From: an uncultured Gammaproteobacteria bacterium
GTDB lineage: Bacteria; Pseudomonadota; Gammaproteobacteria; Pseudomonadales; Pseudohongiellaceae
DNA: 16,898 nt
Assembly (NCBI GenBank): GCA_903889815.1
Contig: CAISYX010000425.1
Span: 1-16,898 of the forward strand
Reading direction: 5' to 3'
Made by a program: the position numbers and the translations under genes. The stretch's first letter is position 1. The number at the start of each line of letters is the position of its first letter. The notes beneath the pieces are model-generated. The model saw only the letters and a program-made list of their open reading frames with translations, searched no databases and was not told the origin of the DNA. Below, piece after piece: positions 12,892-16,898 of this stretch.

Positions 12892-15800
12892 TTGCATCAG
12901 CACGCGGGCGTAGAGGCGACGTCCGCGACCATCAAACACACTGGCGTCGTAGTTCACGACGCCGTCTTCCCGGTGGGGAATCTCCGCATTGAAGGCATCC
13001 AGCACCCCCAGCGTCACCATGGCGCTGCCAAACCGGGTATTGTCCCAGTCATGGGAGTAGCTGTACTGCAGGTCCCAACTCTGATAACTGGCGATCTGCT
13101 TGCGGGCAAGGGCGCGCACGGCATCGCTGCCCAGCGTCCAGGTGCTTTCGTAGGACAAGTCCCGGTAAGAGCCGATCAGACGCGTGATCACGGAAACATC
13201 ATGCTGCTCCTGTGACCAGAACAAGCTCACGGAACCGCGGTTGTCCGGCAGTGAACGCACCAGAATGTCATCGCCGGTGGTGCCGGCGGCGTCAAACTTG
13301 CCGGTTTCCAGCAGTCCCAGTTCCAGACCTGGCACATCTTTCAGGCGATACTGCCGCACGTGGGTGTAGTCCAGAGCGAGGCGGAAATCCCCCATGTCGT
13401 TCTGCCAGCGGTAACCCAGCTTCAGGTCCACACCGTCGGTGATGATGGTGCCCGCATTGATGGTACTCAGTACAGTGGTGGTCAATTGCGCCACGGGTGA
13501 CGCGAACGAACGCACAACCCCTGGCACTTCATAGCGGCGCGGATCGACGACGCAGTCCAGCCGCTGTTCCGAGCTGCGCCCGAACTGCGCTTCCAGCGCC
13601 GCCGGACTGCACGCCTGGTAGGGCGTAGCGGTGTTGCCCGAAAGAGTACTGTTGAGAATGTAATTCGCGGGATTTGCAGCAGCCTTCTGGAAAGCGGCGA
13701 GTTCCCCGGCTATCGCCGAAATGCCCGGCTGCGGCAGCACTTTGTCTTCAAGTTCGAAGCGCCAGAAATCGGCATTCACGCTGAGGCCATCGAGCGCTCC
13801 ATCCGGCGTCCACAGAAAGCCTGCCGAGAAGGTATCAGCGCGTTCGTTGCCCACTTGCGGTGCCGGGGCTCCCAGCGTGTAGGTCTGATTCGGCTGCGCA
13901 TGTTCATTGGTGGGCGGCAGCAGGCCTGCCCGCACGGCCTGATTGCGCAATGGATCGCGGAAGGTAATGCTGGCCGCCTCGAAACCTTCTTCCACGATGC
14001 CGACATTGGGCGCCCGGAAAGACTGTGACCAGGAGCTGCGCAACAGCAGGGCATCCCTTGCCCGCCAGCTCGCTGCCAGCTTGGGCGTTACTTCGCTGCC
14101 AATGCCTCCGCCATAGCTTTCCCAGCGCAACGCCATCTGGGTTTCCACGTTTTCCAGCACCGGCAAGGACAACTCGGTGAACACTGCCTTCACATTGCGC
14201 TCGTTCGCGTAGTTGAAGATGCAGTAGGAGCATTCCAGATTGTTGCTCAGATAGTGAAACTCATCGGGCACGCCGCGATTGTCATAGCCAAGAATGGCAT
14301 TGGGAAGGCCTGGCAGGTTCAGCTCTGGTGCACGCGACTTGTTGATCTGGCGCCGGTACTGCGCCCCTGCGGCAAACTGCGCCGTCCCGCCATCCAGCTC
14401 GAAGAGCTCGCCAGTCACCACCGCATCCAGCACACCCAGCGCATTGCGCTTGTCGGCGCGCAGCAGCTCGGGGCTCATCCAGTCGGCAAGTTCCTGGGAG
14501 TTGGCCAGCGCAGGATTGGTGAGCGCCGTCAGGTAGGGGTTGTAGAACTGGCAGCCATCGCGGCCATGATTGTTGCTGGTCAGTGCCAGCGACAGGCTCT
14601 CGCGACTCATGAACACAAAGCCGGGAAAAAACGTCTGCGTCAGGCCGTCACCGATGGCACCGTTGGCCACGTTCCAGAATGTCGGCAACAGCCCACCGGC
14701 CGGGCCTGGGAAATGGCGGAAGTCGAAATCCTTCGCGCCATTGGGCGTGCAGCCCGGGCCACCCAGGCCATTGGCTGCCAGCTCGGTGCGGTCACGCTGC
14801 AGCGTGCGATAGCGTTGTTCGAACGCTGGTACCACTCCATGACAGTCCGACATCGTAGGTGAACTCCCGGTCAGAAAAGGCCGTAAACTCGCCCTTGAGA
14901 CCGGTCTGGACACTGAGGGTGTTGGTGTCGCTGATATTGCTGTCACCGCCGGTGCGTGGCGTGTTCAGCCGGACGTTGGCAAACATGGGCACATTCATGC
15001 CGCCATTGGCCAGTGCATTGGGGGCGTTGGGCACCGAGGTGGGCGCCTTAAGACCCGCTGCCGGGGCGAAAAATCCCAGCTCCGCTGTCTGCCCGACAGC
15101 ATAGCCGCCGAACAGCGGATTGCCGATGTGCGAACCCGGCGCGGCAAGAAAGACTGTAGGCCCGCGCGCGCTGATTGCTCCGGAATCGGAACGCAGAATG
15201 CGCGAATCCGACCACTGGGCAAACGAGTAGAACTCGGCGCGCTCACTGAAGCGATGTGAGAACGAGCCGGCGAGGCTGTCGCGCTGCATGCCCACCGTCA
15301 TGTTCTCCCACGCGTCAGTGAACTCGCGGCAGCTGCCGGCATTCTCACCGCGATCGTCATAGCGGCTGCCAACAAAGAAGGGCTCGCCACTGGCCGAGCG
15401 CAGACTTCTGCACAGCGGGTCGGTGTACACCGGATCGGAAAGCCCGCCCTCGGCAATATTGCGCGCAGTGGCGGCGCTGTTCACATAGGCCATGTTGAAG
15501 TTGGCGCCGAGTGCCGGGCTGTTGAATACCGCTGTGGCGGCCGTGGGGGTGCTGCCCACGATGTCGTTGAAGCGGGAGTCCTCGTCAAAATAGCGCGCGT
15601 CCAGGACCGACACCGGGTCGCGCTCATAGCGTTCACCGGCCAGCACCAGATGCGAGTCGCCCGACGCACTCGCCCAGCCCCAGATGCCGCTGCCTGTCTT
15701 GTCGAACAGGCTGCCGGCCTTTTCCACATTCTGAATGTCGGCGTACAGCTCAAGTCCCTCGAATTCGGTGCGCATGATCATGTTGACCACTCCCGCCACG

Positions 15801-16303
15801 GCGTCGGAACCGTACAGCGCCGAACCGCCGTCAGTGAGCACCTCCATGCGCTCCACCATGACCAGTGGAATGGCGTTGATGTCCACCATCTCGCCACCGC
15901 TGCGCGTGGTGGCTGCTGCTGACACCTGGCGCCTGCCGTTGACCAGTGTCAGCGTCGAATTCTCGCCCAGATTGCGCAGATTGACGTTGGCGATGCCTTC
16001 GATGAACTCTTCCTCCCCTGAACCAGGATTGGAAATGGAGCCGGAATTGACCTGCAGATTCTTGATGACATCCCAGATCTGCGCAGCGCCCTGGGCTTCG
16101 ATCCCGGCGCGATCAATCACCTGTACTGGCGAAGGGCCATCGACAGGGCTTCAGCGCAGGTACGAGCCAGTCACAAGGACTTCGTCTACATCAGGAGTGT
16201 CGGTCTGGGAGTGGGCAGGAACGCTGAACAGTGCCGTAGCAATACTTGTGTACAGGAGCGATTTTTCGAGTGGTTTTCCAGCAAGGCGGTACGAGAGAAG
16301 CAT
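12886..16303 (-). pseudogene. TonB-dependent receptor gene broken by an in-frame TGA and a +1 frameshift
   Basis: The reading frame begins at ATG 16303 (AGAGG eight bases upstream) with a signal peptide ending PAHSQ and the TonB-box-like DEVLVTGSYLR. It then meets TGA at 16151-16153 exactly where the family has the first residue of x-SPVDGPSPVQVIDRAGI. The same frame continues through a complete plug domain (LRNLGENSTLTLVNGRRQ, GGSALYGSDAVAGVVNMIMR) to YDVGLSWSGTSV. Receptor sequence resumes one base over as EQRYRTLQRDRTELAANGLG and continues to the stop at 12888. The C-terminal part is a large barrel with cysteine-bearing loops (GGPGCTPNG, DGCQFYNPYL, NLECSYCIFN) and the LYARVLMQL end. The span is 3,418 nt, one more than a multiple of three, consistent with a single inserted base. 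Intact, it would take up a siderophore, cofactor or glycan/peptide. Assembly error is the alternative. Confidence 0.88.
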
Positions 16304-16372
16304 GCGCATTTCCTCTCGAAGTAAGGTTCGCCGAACTCTTGTGCGCGGCGGCAGATGAGCTCTTGCAGGTGA

Positions 16373-16402
16373 ACTCTAATCAAAGCGGGGGGCATGACGC
16401 AA
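16373..16402 (-). promoter_or_regulatory. Possible promoter of the TonB-dependent receptor
   Basis: On the minus strand TTGCGT (16402-16397) and TAGAGT (16378-16373) are separated by 18 bases, about 70 bp upstream of the receptor ATG. Both boxes are only moderate matches. The rest of 16304-16474 shows no other convincing signal; an obvious promoter for the plus-strand gene at 16475 was not found. Confidence 0.25.
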
Positions 16403-16474
16403 CCGCGCGCAGCCTAATCCTGTTAAGCTATGCGCCTTGCATCACAATGCCGGCAGAAAATTGCAGACTTACGG

Positions 16475-16898
16475 ATGAAAAAACTACTCCTGATGACGGG
16501 AAGCATACTCCTGGTACTGGCGCTGCTGACACCCGCCCTGGTCGGGTTGCAGCTTGCCGACATCAGTACCCAGACACGCCTGCAGGCGCTGACCGGGCAA
16601 CCTGCGCTGCAGCTGCGCCTGGACAATGGCTGGTTTGCCAGCAGAGGCGAGATCGAAGTGTCGAGCCCTGTCATTGGCGGTGTCGAATATCCCACAGTCA
16701 TTTTGCGGGCCGACGTGAACGTCCAACACGGGCCTCTGCTGCTCGCCCCCGGCGGTTTCGGTGTGGGATTCGTGGCGGCAACGCTGCACCCCGAGCTCGG
16801 CAGCGGTTTCACCGACAGCGTGATCACGGTAGTGGCCGGGTTTGACGGTGCCCTGCACGGCCTGCTGGAGAATGGCCCCTGGTCCCTGGCGGGATCGG
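16475..16898 (+). CDS. DUF945 / YdgA-like exported protein (partial, N-terminal 141 residues)
   Basis: I translated this gene by hand from the ATG at 16475; it runs off the right edge. It begins MKKLLLMTGSILLVLALLTP, a signal peptide or membrane anchor of about 27 residues. A region with the recurrent DUF945 pattern follows: LDNGWFASRGEIEV (about residues 50-63) corresponds to the W-F-x-S segment, and NVQHGPLLLAPGGFGVG (85-101) to the conserved HGP motif with its glycine-rich follow-up. E. coli YdgA, about 500 residues, is the best-known relative; these proteins are exported and of unclear function. The Shine-Dalgarno is weak (ACGG). The gene diverges from the broken receptor gene across 171 bp. 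Confidence 0.75.
   Translation, partial: MKKLLLMTGSILLVLALLTPALVGLQLADISTQTRLQALTGQPALQLRLDNGWFASRGEIEVSSPVIGGVEYPTVILRADVNVQHGPLLLAPGGFGVGFVAATLHPELGSGFTDSVITVVAGFDGALHGLLENGPWSLAGS

Noticed and set aside
14792..14946. Programmed frameshifting between the two receptor frames
   Set aside because: No slippery heptamer is visible at the overlap, and the upstream nonsense codon already prevents a full product.
16151..16153. TGA as programmed readthrough or selenocysteine
   Set aside because: No SECIS-like context was seen, TonB receptors are not selenoproteins, and a second frameshift in the same gene favours simple decay.

Overview
The window looks like chromosomal DNA of a GC-rich Gammaproteobacterium, plausibly a marine or heterotrophic lineage of the Cellvibrionales/Pseudomonadales kind. 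This rests on a YqjD/YqjE pair, an ElaA-type acetyltransferase, a DUF945 protein, a two-domain polyphosphate:AMP phosphotransferase and long-loop TonB-dependent receptors. No reliable genus can be read from the sequence. I see no tRNA, rRNA, CRISPR array, insertion sequence or phage gene. Most genes are monocistronic or in pairs, and many neighbours converge.

Left part (1-2735): the N-terminal end of a STAS-MlaE type ABC permease (minus) lies downstream of an OmpA-family porin/peptidoglycan anchor (minus), separated by a textbook UUCG-loop terminator. On the plus strand follow a YqjD/DUF883 membrane-anchor protein that lacks an ATG start and, in 4-bp overlap, a YqjE-type membrane protein.

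Centre-left (2735-4903): a TetR repressor gene diverges from a two-gene operon encoding a membrane fatty-acid-hydroxylase/sterol-desaturase family enzyme and an NfsB-type nitroreductase. The short divergent region carries a strong sigma70 promoter and two matched 15-bp palindromes (GCAAC-N5-GTTGC) that bracket it. This is the most self-contained regulatory unit in the window.

Centre (4913-9126): a secreted 968-residue TolB-propeller/amidohydrolase fusion (minus) sits just downstream of a short decayed C-terminal fragment of a TonB-dependent receptor on the same strand. Next is a membrane-bound GGDEF diguanylate cyclase (plus).

Right part (9152-16898): polyphosphate:AMP phosphotransferase (minus) diverges from an exported kinesin-light-chain-type TPR protein (plus). 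An OsmC-family protein and an ElaA acetyltransferase overlap by 4 bp. Convergent with them, and sharing a palindromic CTATAG stop, is a TonB-dependent receptor of about 1,139 codons that carries both an in-frame TGA and a +1 frameshift. The window ends inside a DUF945/YdgA-like exported protein (plus).

Two of the three genes tied to outer-membrane uptake (the receptor and the receptor remnant) are broken while the amidohydrolase is intact, which suggests recent loss of substrate-uptake functions. I found no clear case of an undescribed defence or mobile system. The best candidate for follow-up is the TetR/hydroxylase/nitroreductase unit with its dual operator.
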